Below, one piece after another: positions 45,450 through 54,688 of a DNA stretch of 64,000 bases (positions are counted from its first letter, which is position 1; every line of letters starts with the position of its first letter). Where the stretch lies: contig NZ_DS989915.1 in NCBI RefSeq assembly GCF_000155615.1, forward strand, positions 2,001,955 to 2,065,954, in the 5' to 3' direction. This DNA is from Alcanivorax sp. DG881 (GTDB lineage: Bacteria > Pseudomonadota > Gammaproteobacteria > Pseudomonadales > Alcanivoracaceae). The notes below the pieces were generated by a model. The model saw only the letters and a list, made by a program, of their open reading frames with translations, ran no database searches and was not told where the DNA came from. The translations under genes and the position numbers were made by a program.

Positions 45450-46259
45450 TCACCGCTGGCATTGCGGGCAATAGGCCGTACTGCGCTGGCCATGCCGATC
45501 CGCCTTCAGGATGGCTTCGCATTGCAGGCAGGGCTGGCCAGCGCGGCCATACACATTCAGCGACTGGGCAAAATACCCGGGCTGACCATCGGCGCGGGTA
45601 AAATCCTTCAGAGTCGTCCCGCCCGCTTCAATCGCCCGGGCCAGCACCACCTTGATGGCCTCCGCCAGCGCCTGATAGCGCGCCAGGGAAATACGCCCGG
45701 CCGCCCGTGATGGATGGATACCCGCCATGAACAGGCTTTCCTGGGCGTAAATATTGCCCACCCCCACCACCGTGGCGTTATCCATGATGAAGCTCTTCAC
45801 TGCCACCTTGCGTCCCCGGGAGCGGGCAAACATCCTCTCACCGTTGAACGCCTCGCTGAGCGGCTCCGGTCCCAGCGACTGCAACAAGCTGTGTGGCTCT
45901 TCGCCGGCCTGGAACAGCACCGTGCCGAACCGGCGCGGATCGTTGAAACGCAGCGCCTTGCCGCTATCGAGCAGCAGGTCCACATGGTCGTGTTTGCGCA
46001 ATGGCAAGGTCGCATCCACCACCCGCAGGGTGCCGGACATGCCCAGATGAATCAGCACCTGCCCGTGCTCCAGCTCAATCAACAGGTACTTGGCCCGCCG
46101 GCGCAGGGCCACAACGGGGCAATCACGCAACGCATAAAGCGCCTCACTCACCGGCCAGCGCAGGCGCGGCTCACGCACCGTGACCGACGTCAAAATGCGT
46201 CCCTGCACATGCGGACGAATGCCGCGCAGGGTGGTTTCCACTTCAGGTAATTCAGGCAT
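45450..46259 (-). CDS. mutM: Formamidopyrimidine-DNA glycosylase
   Basis: A 269-residue DNA-repair enzyme that removes 8-oxoguanine. It must begin MPELPEVE because the N-terminal proline is the catalytic amine, so the start at 46259 is certain. Lys57 is also catalytic, and the C-terminal zinc finger has Cys244, Cys247, Cys264 and Cys267. The start codon is preceded by six T residues and then a family B cassette, so it has no Shine-Dalgarno site. Confidence 0.96.
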   Translation of the reverse strand: MPELPEVETTLRGIRPHVQGRILTSVTVREPRLRWPVSEALYALRDCPVVALRRRAKYLLIELEHGQVLIHLGMSGTLRVVDATLPLRKHDHVDLLLDSGKALRFNDPRRFGTVLFQAGEEPHSLLQSLGPEPLSEAFNGERMFARSRGRKVAVKSFIMDNATVVGVGNIYAQESLFMAGIHPSRAAGRISLARYQALAEAIKVVLARAIEAGGTTLKDFTRADGQPGYFAQSLNVYGRAGQPCLQCEAILKADRHGQRSTAYCPQCQR

Positions 46260-46265
46260 AAAAAA

Positions 46266-46403
46266 GGCAATGAATAGTTAGTAATGAATAATTAATAACG
46301 AAAACCAACACAACATCCAAAAGCATGCATGTCTTAGGCTACACTGCTTCCGCAACTCGTTTTTCAATTATTCATTATTAACTATTAACTATTCATTATT
46401 AAT
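46266..46403. repeat. Heptamer-ended cassette, family B, copy 2
   Basis: Left units from 46270: ATGAATA, GTTAGTA, ATGAATA, ATTAATA, with GGCA outside. Right units on the other strand from 46403: ATTAATA, ATGAATA, GTTAATA, GTTAATA, ATGAATA. The core is about 70 bases. It fills the mutM-hyuA divergent gap from six bases before one start codon to eight before the other. Confidence 0.8.
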
Positions 46404-46411
46404 TTACTCTC

Positions 46412-48388
46412 ATGTCTCTCACTTACTGGCTCGGCGTCGATACCGGCGGCACTTTTACTGATTTTGTTCTGCTGGGCGACGGCGAACCGCGCATCCACAA
46501 AGTGCTGTCCACCCCCTCATCCCCGGAACGCGCCATCCTGCAGGGCATCAGGGACCTGAGCCTGAGTAATGCCATGGCCAGCGGGCAGTTGGCCATTGTG
46601 CACGGCACCACCGTGGCCACCAACGCGGCCCTGGAAGGCAAGGGCGCCCGCACCCTGCTGATTACCAATGAAGGGCTGGAGGATATCCTCCGCATTGGCC
46701 GCCAGAACCGCCCGGAACTCTACAATCTGACGCCCCCCAGCAACGCCTCTGCGGTCAGCCTGCTGCCCGCGCTCGGCTGCCCGGCACGGCTGGATGCCGC
46801 CGGCCACCCGGTGACGCCGCTCACCGACGAACACATTGCCACCCTGTTGAGCGCCGTCCGCGAGCTGGACCCGGAATCCATCGCCCTGTGCCTGCTGTTC
46901 AGCTACCTGAACCCGGAACACGAACAACGGCTCAATGACGCCTTGTGTGATGCCGGCTTTGCGGTGAGCCCATCGCACCAGATACTGCCCACCCGGGGCG
47001 AATACGAACGGGGCATGGCCACCTGGCTGAATGCCTGGCTGGCCCCCCGCGTCGCCGACTACCTGCAACGCCTGCAACAGGCCACGGCCCCCGCGCCACT
47101 GGCGATCATGCAATCCCACGGTGGCACCATTGCCTCACAGCAGGCGGCCGATCTGGCCGTCAACCTGCTGCTGTCCGGCCCTGCCGGCGGGCTGGCCGCT
47201 GCCCAGCGGCTAGGTCATCAGCTGCAGCAACCGCAGCTGATGACCTTCGACATGGGCGGCACCTCCACCGATGTGGCCTTGCTTGATGGCGATATCCGCC
47301 TGACCCAGCAGGGCCACATTGGCCCCTATCCGGTAGCCGTTCCCATGGTGGACATGCACACCATCGGCGCCGGCGGCGGCTCGCTGGCCTATGTGGATGA
47401 CGCGGGCCTGCTGCACGTGGGGCCGCAATCCGCTGGTGCCGACCCCGGCCCCGCCTGCTACGGCAAAGGCGGGCAACAGGTCACCGTCACCGATGCCAAT
47501 GTGGTGCTGGGCCGGCTGCAGCCGGACTTTGCCCTCGGCGGCTCACTGGCGCTGGATGTGCCCGCCGCGGAACAGGCCATGGACAGGCTCGCCCAGGCCC
47601 TGGGCCTGACTCGCCAGCAAGCCGCCGACGGGGTGCTGGCGCTGGCCAACGAACACATGACCCAGGCGCTGCGGGTAATCTCCATCCAGAAAGGCTTCGA
47701 CCCCGCGGACTTCGCACTGATGAGCTTCGGTGGCGCCGGCGGCCTGCATGTCTGCGCGCTGGCCGACAACCTGGGTATGACCCAGGCCATTGTTCCGCAA
47801 CGGGCGGGCGTCCTGTCTGCCGAAGGGCTGGTCTACGCCCCGCGCAAACGGGAAATGCTGCAGGCACTGCCAGAACAGATAGACGAGCCCCTGTTGCACG
47901 AACGCATTGCGCAACTGCAACAGCAGGGCCAGGCAGAGCTCATTGCCGAAGGCGTCAGCGCAGACCGGATTCGCCACCGGGTGTTTGTGGACATGTGCTA
48001 CCGGGGGCAATCTTCCGTCCTGCAGATTGACTGGGAGCCCACCCTGGCCGACCGGGAAACCGGCTTCCACACCGCCCACCAGCAGCGCTTTGGTCACCAG
48101 CTGGGGCTCCCCGTTGAGCAGGTCAACCTGCGCGTCCAGAGCCAGGCCCAAAACAGCCCGCCTGCCCAGCCAGATCGCCATACCCGGTCAGCGTCAGCAG
48201 AACGCCTTATCACCTTGCCCGGCATAGACACCCCAGTGGCCGTGTATAACCGCGAATCACTGGGCGCCGGGCAGCGTATCGCCGGCCCTGCCCTGATCTA
48301 CGAAGCCGTGGGCACCACCTGGCTGGCCGCAAACTGGCATGCCACCGTCGATTCCCAGGGGCACCTGTTGCTGCAACGGAAGGCATAG
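46412..48388 (+). CDS. Hydantoinase/oxoprolinase HyuA-like protein
   Basis: A 658-residue protein of the HyuA family: LGVDTGGTFTDFVLL at the start, HGTTVATNAALE, MTFDMGGTSTDVALL and GAGGGSLAYVD in order. The family contains ATP-dependent hydantoinase, 5-oxoprolinase and acetone carboxylase subunits. HyuB, the usual partner, is not next to it. No ribosome site is seen before the ATG. It could work with an unlinked partner; the substrate is unknown. Confidence 0.85.
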   Translation: MSLTYWLGVDTGGTFTDFVLLGDGEPRIHKVLSTPSSPERAILQGIRDLSLSNAMASGQLAIVHGTTVATNAALEGKGARTLLITNEGLEDILRIGRQNRPELYNLTPPSNASAVSLLPALGCPARLDAAGHPVTPLTDEHIATLLSAVRELDPESIALCLLFSYLNPEHEQRLNDALCDAGFAVSPSHQILPTRGEYERGMATWLNAWLAPRVADYLQRLQQATAPAPLAIMQSHGGTIASQQAADLAVNLLLSGPAGGLAAAQRLGHQLQQPQLMTFDMGGTSTDVALLDGDIRLTQQGHIGPYPVAVPMVDMHTIGAGGGSLAYVDDAGLLHVGPQSAGADPGPACYGKGGQQVTVTDANVVLGRLQPDFALGGSLALDVPAAEQAMDRLAQALGLTRQQAADGVLALANEHMTQALRVISIQKGFDPADFALMSFGGAGGLHVCALADNLGMTQAIVPQRAGVLSAEGLVYAPRKREMLQALPEQIDEPLLHERIAQLQQQGQAELIAEGVSADRIRHRVFVDMCYRGQSSVLQIDWEPTLADRETGFHTAHQQRFGHQLGLPVEQVNLRVQSQAQNSPPAQPDRHTRSASAERLITLPGIDTPVAVYNRESLGAGQRIAGPALIYEAVGTTWLAANWHATVDSQGHLLLQRKA

Positions 48389-48530
48389 CAGCAGTGCCCA
48401 TTCGTCAGTCAGCAAGCACCTTTGGGACCCTGATTGGCCGTAAAGTCCGAATTTGACCCGTTTAGTGTCTTATGTCCGTCATCCCGGGTAGGGCACAATA
48501 GCGGCTCCGTCTTTTTACTGTGCGACATCT

Positions 48531-49718
48531 ATGCTGAATTATCTGAGTGAGGGCCTTCTGGCTCCGAGTCTCGGTGCCCTGGTGCTGATCACCCTGGCCA
48601 TGACCCACGTGACCATTGTCAGCGTCACCGTTTACCTGCACCGCTATTCCGCGCATCGGGCGCTGGACATGCACCCGGTGCTCAAGCATTTCTTCCGTTT
48701 CTGGCTGTGGCTCACCACCGCCCAGAACACCCTGGAGTGGACTGCCATCCACCGCAAACACCACGCCAAGTGCGAGACCGAAGAGGACCCGCACAGCCCG
48801 GTGGTGAAAGGCATTCGCAAGGTACTGAGCGAAGGGGCCGAACTGTACCGCGAAGAAGCGGAAAACGAAGAGACCCTGAAGAAGTATGGCGCTGGCTGCC
48901 CGAACGACTGGGTGGAACGTAACGTCTATTCCCGTTTCCCCATGGGCGGCATTGCTCTGATGGCGGTCATCGACCTGCTGCTGTTTGGCGCCGCGGGCAT
49001 TACCGTGTGGGCCGTTCAGATGATCTGGATCCCGCTGTTCGCCGCTGGCGTCATCAACGGCCTGGGCCACTACTGGGGTTACCGCAACTTCGAGTGCGCC
49101 GATGCGTCGCGCAATATTTCCCCCTGGGGCATCCTGATTGGCGGCGAAGAGCTGCACAACAATCACCACACCTACCCCAACTCCGCCAAGCTATCCGTAC
49201 GCCGCTTTGAATTCGATGCCGGCTGGGCCTGGATTCGCCTGTTCGAGATGCTGGGACTGGCCAAGGTGAAGAAAGTCGCCCCGAAACCGGCCCTGGAAAA
49301 AAGCGCCCGCGGGATCGACCTGGACGCGCTTCGCGGCGTCATGCAACACCGCTTTCAGGTCATGCGCCATTACCGCAAGACCGTGATTACGCCGGTCTTC
49401 AAACAGGAACAGGCCCGCGCCTGTGACGCCACCCGCGACCTGTACGGCCGCGCCAAGGCGTTGCTGCACCGGGACCTCACCCTGATCAAGCCCAATCAGG
49501 AACTGCGCCTGAAAAGCCTGACCGAGAACAACGAAACCCTGGAAGCGATTTACCAGTTCCGTCTGCGCCTGCAGGATATCTGGACGCAGACCAGCCGCAG
49601 CTCATCGGAAATGGTGGACGCATTGGAGAAGTGGTGCCACGACGCCCGCGAATCCGGCATCCACGCGCTACAGGAATTCGCCGACCGGTTACCTCATTAC
49701 CGGCACGCTACTGCCTGA
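48531..49718 (+). CDS. Membrane fatty-acid desaturase
   Basis: A 395-residue di-iron desaturase with three histidine boxes: HRYSAH (37-42), HRKHH (74-78) and HNNHH (209-213). It resembles the Pseudomonas DesA-type delta-9 acyl-lipid enzymes, which act on membrane lipids to keep them fluid. The last 100 residues form a helical, charged extension. Its upstream gap of 142 bases shows no clear operator. Confidence 0.9.
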   Translation: MLNYLSEGLLAPSLGALVLITLAMTHVTIVSVTVYLHRYSAHRALDMHPVLKHFFRFWLWLTTAQNTLEWTAIHRKHHAKCETEEDPHSPVVKGIRKVLSEGAELYREEAENEETLKKYGAGCPNDWVERNVYSRFPMGGIALMAVIDLLLFGAAGITVWAVQMIWIPLFAAGVINGLGHYWGYRNFECADASRNISPWGILIGGEELHNNHHTYPNSAKLSVRRFEFDAGWAWIRLFEMLGLAKVKKVAPKPALEKSARGIDLDALRGVMQHRFQVMRHYRKTVITPVFKQEQARACDATRDLYGRAKALLHRDLTLIKPNQELRLKSLTENNETLEAIYQFRLRLQDIWTQTSRSSSEMVDALEKWCHDARESGIHALQEFADRLPHYRHATA

Positions 49719-49722
49719 AACG

Positions 49723-49749
49723 AAAACGGCCGCTAATGCGGCCGTTTTT
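49723..49749 (+). terminator. Terminator after the desaturase gene
   Basis: AAAACGGCCGC and GCGGCCGTTTTT pair around TAAT. Confidence 0.92.
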
Positions 49750-49856
49750 CATTCATCTCTTTCCAAGCATTTTCCCCGTTTTTTTGGTTCATCGCGGAAT
49801 GGAGTGATGAGTCGATTTCAGGCGTTACCTCTTTATCCAACCTCGACAATCGCTGG

Positions 49857-50040
49857 GCGCCAGATGCCCGACGACGGACGCTTGCATTTCAAACCATGGC
49901 CGCTATGCGATCTTCGCAAAACGAATGGCTCAATGATTCCCTGAATAATGGCCCTGGAGCCCTCAAAAGAAATACCGCAATAGCGACAGCCACTCAGGCT
50001 ATGGGGGTCTACGTCAGGCATCCGGCGTCGAGCGTTTGGC
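49857..50040. repeat. Heptamer-ended cassette, family D, no gene
   Basis: Left units from 49857: GCGCCAG, ATGCCCG, ACGACGG, ACGCTTG. Right units on the other strand: ACGCTCG, ACGCCGG, ATGCCTG, ACGTAGA. The two ends are inverted and align well. The core of about 130 bases has an open frame (minus strand, 88 codons) that crosses both repeats and has no ribosome site, so I do not call it. The rest of the gap to 50155 shows nothing. Confidence 0.7.
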
Positions 50041-50155
50041 AACAAAGTGCGGAGGGATTCGCTATAAGCTAACCAAACGGCAAGAAGCGTGTTATTCACT
50101 CTAATCCGTGATGAACCTTTCTTGGTCGGCCAGCATTGAATACCGGTTTACATGC

Positions 50156-51952
50156 TCAGCCCTGTGCAGACGCAACAGTGATGTTCTCAATCACCTGAAT
50201 GGCATCCTGATTTGCCGCTGAGACATTCACCGAAATCCCTCCCAAGCCCACACCCAACGTGCGCAGAAGAGGATTGATCAAAGCATCGCCCAGACTGACG
50301 ACCACATCCGAAAGCAGATCCTCAATCAAATCGATCACGGGATTCAGCACCTGACCAAGTGATATCCCTCCCAGCGTACCCTCCAGCAAACTTGCGTTAA
50401 CCGTGAGCCCAAGATTAAGACCGGCCAAGCCACTTCCCAGATCCTCATAGCCCACCTCAGCACAACCAGTCAGCGGGTCACAATAAAGATCATAGCGAGG
50501 ATCCAGCACCACCCTTTCCTCTGTTCCTGGTACGGTGCCATCCAGTTCGGCATCAAGATGCAATAGTGGATCAATCGACAACAAACCGAACAAGAGACTG
50601 ATTCGACCCACATCCGCATCCAGAGGCGAGGATTGCAATTCGCCCTCACTATCCAGGCTTCCTGTCACGATCCGGGCCACTTCCCGTTCCAGCTCGACAG
50701 TAAATTCCACGGTATTGGAAGAACCTGCCGCACAATCAGCTGCGACCAGGTACCCACGACCGCCACCGGCGTTCACTGCCAGGGGTATTTCCAGATCGGC
50801 CAGAGAAAAGTCCACAATCCCCAATATAGGGATCGGCAGAATCTCGGCTCTTGCCCGTAACTGTAGAGTCACATCCGGTGCGTAAAACTGTGTCCTCCAG
50901 TTACCGTCAGCATCCTGCCTCGCCGGCCCGATAGCCACGGTGGGAGGTTCCCCCACGTGTAGCCCCAGATCCACCGTTTCAATATCCGCAATCAGGGGGA
51001 TATTGAGGTCATTGATATTCAATGGCAGATCCAGCACGCCTCCCTGACCAGCCTGTTGTTGCTCAGCCAGATTCAGCACCAGGCTGATCACCAGATCATA
51101 GACCGGAAACTCACTGTCTTCCGGTACTGAGGTCGCCTCAACCACCTCAATGACATCACTGACCTTGATGGTTTCAATACCTTGCGAGGTAGCAATATCA
51201 TCCAGCAAAGAAGCAACCGGTGCGGCAACGCCACCCACATCAGCAATCGCGGATGCCAGTTGATCCGCATCCAGCCCCAGCAGCTCCGTCAGATCATCCA
51301 CCGCCAACGCGGACAATAAATCTCCGAGCTGCACGGTGGCGTTTTCCAGGCTATCCAGGCTGGTTGGATCCAGAGAAAAGCCCGGCTGATTCAAGACCAC
51401 CCCCAACAGCGAGCCCAATAGTGAGCCGTCGCCACCGACCCCAGCGGTGCCTCCGGCAGCACTGATCGTCGCTGTCACCTCGCGACGGGCGGCCGCATTC
51501 ACCGACATATCCAGCGTGCCAAAGGTGGACTCGGGCAATAGCAGGGAAATGGGCTCACTACGGGTATAGGTCACCAGTACGGCATTACTTTCTTCAACGA
51601 AGTTCACCGGCCGAAACGAAAGGACATTGCTGCCGTCCGCGTCTTCAATCAGGCCGACCTGAACCTGCAACGAGCCATCCTCTTCACTAAAACCCTGAGC
51701 CTGAGCAGCAGCAAGGGCCCGGGCTTGAATCACAGCCGTGCTAACAAATTGGCCTCCACAACTCTGCGCCTCTGCCGCCCCTGCCTGCGCCGCCACATTC
51801 ACCTGCGCCTGCATTTCGCCGCGCAGCATATACAGGCGCGCGCCATCCAGTGCCATCACCGACAGGATGACGACAATCAACAACAGCAGCGGTGTAATCA
51901 CCGTCAGGGCGCCTTGCTGGCGCCGGCGATTACTCGTCGCGGGTCTGTTCAC
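50156..51952 (-). CDS. tadG: TadG-like pseudopilin-domain protein
   Basis: A roughly 598-residue membrane protein of the Tad locus. RRRQQGALTVITPLLLLIVVILSVMALDGARLYMLRGEMQ near the start is the TadE/TadG type membrane anchor; a long extracytoplasmic part with many repeated Leu/Asp/Ile strands follows. I take the GTG at 51952 as start (the helix begins soon after), since ATG starts at 52012 or 52033 would overlap the previous gene by 80 bases or more; this is uncertain. Tad proteins build the Flp pilus used for tight surface adherence. Confidence 0.75.
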   Translation of the reverse strand: MNRPATSNRRRQQGALTVITPLLLLIVVILSVMALDGARLYMLRGEMQAQVNVAAQAGAAEAQSCGGQFVSTAVIQARALAAAQAQGFSEEDGSLQVQVGLIEDADGSNVLSFRPVNFVEESNAVLVTYTRSEPISLLLPESTFGTLDMSVNAAARREVTATISAAGGTAGVGGDGSLLGSLLGVVLNQPGFSLDPTSLDSLENATVQLGDLLSALAVDDLTELLGLDADQLASAIADVGGVAAPVASLLDDIATSQGIETIKVSDVIEVVEATSVPEDSEFPVYDLVISLVLNLAEQQQAGQGGVLDLPLNINDLNIPLIADIETVDLGLHVGEPPTVAIGPARQDADGNWRTQFYAPDVTLQLRARAEILPIPILGIVDFSLADLEIPLAVNAGGGRGYLVAADCAAGSSNTVEFTVELEREVARIVTGSLDSEGELQSSPLDADVGRISLLFGLLSIDPLLHLDAELDGTVPGTEERVVLDPRYDLYCDPLTGCAEVGYEDLGSGLAGLNLGLTVNASLLEGTLGGISLGQVLNPVIDLIEDLLSDVVVSLGDALINPLLRTLGVGLGGISVNVSAANQDAIQVIENITVASAQG

Positions 51953-52199
51953 CGAAGGTGTCCGGTATGGCCGTGCGGAATGAATCCGCCAGGCGACGCT
52001 GGGTATCCACATAGATAGGCGCCGAGAGCTCACTTTTTGCGGCCGGACGAGAGTCCCGCTGCTGGTTCAGCAACCAGTCGGTCACTGTTTCCGGCACATT
52101 GTTTACCACTTGATCGGATACACCGAAGCTATAATTCTGCTCGGGCTCGGCCGCCACGGCCAGGCCCGGCAGAAGAAGCACAAGAAGCCATTTATTCAT
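51930..52199 (-). CDS. DUF3613-like exported protein of the Tad locus
   Basis: An 89-residue exported protein (signal peptide MNKWLLVLLLPGLAVA, cleavage after A16). The core VTDWLLNQQRDSRPA, then RRLADSFRTAIPD, fits the DUF3613 proteins found in Tad loci. Start overlaps tadD by four bases. Function unknown, perhaps pilus assembly. Confidence 0.75.
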   Translation of the reverse strand: MNKWLLVLLLPGLAVAAEPEQNYSFGVSDQVVNNVPETVTDWLLNQQRDSRPAAKSELSAPIYVDTQRRLADSFRTAIPDTFGEQTRDE

Positions 52200-52885
52200 G
52201 GTGCGACCCTCCCGAACTGTTGACTGAGTTTCTCCGCATAGGCCATTTCGTCCTCGGAAAAACCGTATTGAGACTGCAATTCCTGGATGCCTTTTTCGTT
52301 ATTACTCATCAGGTAGGCCACTGCCAGATTCTGGCGAACCGGCCCCTGGCCATTCGCCAGCTCCAGGGCCGTGCGCAATTCAAATGCTGCATCGTCATAA
52401 CGGCCAACCAGCAACAACGCATAACCGTAATCGTTGCGCACCTGGGATGTGGCTGGTGCCATATCACGGGCTTTTTCCAGATGTGAAATTGCCGACATGA
52501 CCTCATGGCGCTTCAGCAACACCATGCCCAGACCATGTTCACTGCGGCCATCACCACAACGGTTGGCCATGGCCCGATACACCTCTTCCGATTCTTCCAG
52601 TTTGCCGGACGCCGCCAGTAACTGCCCGTAACGCAACCAGTGATCGATGGCGTTCATCGGATCATTCTCCAGCTGCGCCAACGCCGCATAGTTGCGCCCT
52701 TTGGCCATCAGGGTATCGACCATTTCCAGGTCCACCCTTTGCTCCGGCTGCAGCGCATCCTTGCAGACAATGCCAGACACATCCACGGTGCCGCTCGCCT
52801 GTGCAGGCGCGCTTTGGTGGGCGCAGCCCGCCAGCACTGTCAGCAGCGCCCCAGCACACAGACCTCCCCAATTACTGCCACGCAT
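52196..52885 (-). CDS. tadD: TadD-like TPR lipoprotein
   Basis: A 229-residue lipoprotein (lipobox LLTVLAGC, Cys21 of this start) with three to four TPR-like repeats (LRYGQLLAASGKLEESEEVYRAM, HEVMSAISHLEKARDMAP, YDDAAFELRTALELANGQ). It matches the TadD class, which supports the outer-membrane secretin. I prefer the ATG at 52885 with GGGAG upstream; an ATG at 52903 overlaps the tadC stop and is possible by coupling. Confidence 0.85.
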   Translation of the reverse strand: MRGSNWGGLCAGALLTVLAGCAHQSAPAQASGTVDVSGIVCKDALQPEQRVDLEMVDTLMAKGRNYAALAQLENDPMNAIDHWLRYGQLLAASGKLEESEEVYRAMANRCGDGRSEHGLGMVLLKRHEVMSAISHLEKARDMAPATSQVRNDYGYALLLVGRYDDAAFELRTALELANGQGPVRQNLAVAYLMSNNEKGIQELQSQYGFSEDEMAYAEKLSQQFGRVAP

Positions 52886-52899
52886 GTCCCTGCTCCCTT

Positions 52900-53775
52900 T
52901 CATCGTGTCAACGCCTCGGCAATGGACACCACCGCCGGGCCACCAATCAGAATAAATAACGCCGGCAGCATGAAAGCCATCATGATCACCGTCATTTTCG
53001 CCCCGATCCGGTTGGTTTCTTCCCGGATCCGGTTACGCTCCACGTTCTGTGCTTCGTCAATAATCTGGTCCAGGCTGTGCGATACACCGGCCCCTAACTG
53101 GCTGCTCTGTTTCATCAGCACCACATAACTGCGCAGCACCGGAATCCGTTTATTTTCACCCAGCTCATCCAGCGCCTGGGTGCGTTCCGCACCGGATTTC
53201 ATTAACCGGTTAAACCGGTCAATACGGGCAATCAGGATTGGCAGCAACGGGCGGCCCTGCACACCAATAATGCGCAGCACGCGCTCCAGTGACAGCCCCG
53301 CCTCCATCAGCATGCGCGTCATGTGACACAGCTCCACCGCTTCCAGGTTCTGGCGCATTTCCGCCTGCGCCCCCATGCCACGAATGGTTCTGCGCGGCAA
53401 AATAAATCCTGCCGCCGACATCAACAGCCCGCCCAGCGCGCCGAAAAACAGAAACCCGATGGCCGCCACCAACACCGGCAACAACCAACACGACAATAAA
53501 TAAATCACCTGGGACTGTTCACGGGTTTTACCCATGCCTTTCAGCGCAAGGCGAATATCTTCGTAATCACTGGCCGCCAGGGAAGACTCTGTCAACGCCC
53601 CGGAAATACGCCACAGCCAGAAACCGCCACTGTCATTTTCCACACGGACGCCCGCAGTGTCGTGCAACCGGGCATGAACTCGTGCCCGCATTTCCCATTC
53701 CCGTGCCTTGAACAGCAGCAGCCACAGCGCCACCAGCACAAGGACGACGGACAGCGCCAGAAACAGATCACTCAC
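52900..53775 (-). CDS. tadC: Tad inner-membrane platform protein TadC
   Basis: A 291-residue membrane protein of the type II/IV secretion F family. Hydrophobic helices are at the N-terminus, about 110-140 and at the very end, with the F-domain in between (HMTRMLMEAGLSLERVLRII, then GAGVSHSLDQIIDEAQNVERNRI). It forms the platform with TadB. It overlaps tadB by eight bases. Confidence 0.9.
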   Translation of the reverse strand: MSDLFLALSVVLVLVALWLLLFKAREWEMRARVHARLHDTAGVRVENDSGGFWLWRISGALTESSLAASDYEDIRLALKGMGKTREQSQVIYLLSCWLLPVLVAAIGFLFFGALGGLLMSAAGFILPRRTIRGMGAQAEMRQNLEAVELCHMTRMLMEAGLSLERVLRIIGVQGRPLLPILIARIDRFNRLMKSGAERTQALDELGENKRIPVLRSYVVLMKQSSQLGAGVSHSLDQIIDEAQNVERNRIREETNRIGAKMTVIMMAFMLPALFILIGGPAVVSIAEALTR

Positions 53776-54688
53776 GCCCCACCCCCTGCACCATGCGCCA
53801 GATAATCACCACACCGATGCCCTGCAGCACACCGGCGATAATCAGCATGGTGTGCCCGGTGTCCGTGCGCAAAAGCACATCGGCATATTTTTCATTAATC
53901 AGCATCATGTACACCGCCATACCCAAGGGCAGCAGCGTAAAGGCTCCTGCGGTAAAACGGGTTTCTGCGGTGGACGCAAGAAACTCACGGCGCAGTTCCT
54001 GTTGCGAACGCAGGGAATTGGCCACTTGCTGCAGAACCGGCCGAATGGATGAGCCGAAGCGGGCGGAGGTGCGCAAGGCAATGGATACCAGCACCAGTGA
54101 CGGCACCCGATAAAGCCGCGCAAAATCATCGAACAGGCCGGTGTAGTCACGCCCGGATTCCACCGCACTGCGCAGCCGGAATGTCAGCGGTTGAAACACC
54201 GGCGGCGCATCCTGAAACGACTCCAGCAACGACGCTTCCAGAGAACGGCCCGCCCCCATGTAACGCAGGGTCGAATCCATGATGCCCGGCAGGGATTCAA
54301 AAATGGCACGGCGCTGCTGTTGAAACCGGAAACGCCAGTACAGCCACAGGCTCGCCATAATGAACAGGGCGACCACGGCAGCCGCAATAAAACCGGACGA
54401 TGCCAGCACCAGCGCCAGCATGACAAAGATGACAATGCCCATCAGCGTCAACTGGGTACGCGACAAACGAATATCTGCGCGCAGCAACAGACGCTCCAGC
54501 GGCCCACTGACCACCCGTGTCTGCCCCAGCTCCTGACCCAGCTCGGTGCGTTGCTGTAACCGCTGGCGCACCCGGTCGCTGACCAGGCTGCGCTGCCGGT
54601 AACGGAACCAGACCAGCTGCAACAACACCGTCAGCACGGCAATGATGCCGAGCACCTGTGCCATGCCGAGCAGCTCAACCGCGCTCAT
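53768..54688 (-). CDS. tadB: Tad inner-membrane platform protein TadB
   Basis: A 306-residue F-domain membrane protein. The N-terminal helix (MAQVLGIIAVLTVLLQLVWF), two middle helices and a C-terminal helix follow the TadB plan; the conserved segment is LPGIMDSTLRYMGAGRSLEASL, then FGSSIRPVLQQVANSLRSQQ. GGAG five bases before the ATG at 54688 sets the start. It overlaps tadA by 14 bases. Confidence 0.9.
   Translation of the reverse strand: MSAVELLGMAQVLGIIAVLTVLLQLVWFRYRQRSLVSDRVRQRLQQRTELGQELGQTRVVSGPLERLLLRADIRLSRTQLTLMGIVIFVMLALVLASSGFIAAAVVALFIMASLWLYWRFRFQQQRRAIFESLPGIMDSTLRYMGAGRSLEASLLESFQDAPPVFQPLTFRLRSAVESGRDYTGLFDDFARLYRVPSLVLVSIALRTSARFGSSIRPVLQQVANSLRSQQELRREFLASTAETRFTAGAFTLLPLGMAVYMMLINEKYADVLLRTDTGHTMLIIAGVLQGIGVVIIWRMVQGVGRE

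Noticed and set aside
46266-46403. The heptamer arrays taken as a CRISPR or simple microsatellite
   Set aside because: Units are only 7 bp, without unique spacers between them, and the two arrays of each cassette are inverted to each other, unlike either.
49833-50099. An 88-codon frame across the family D cassette before tadG
   Set aside because: It reads through both repeat ends, has no ribosome site and does not resemble a protein family.
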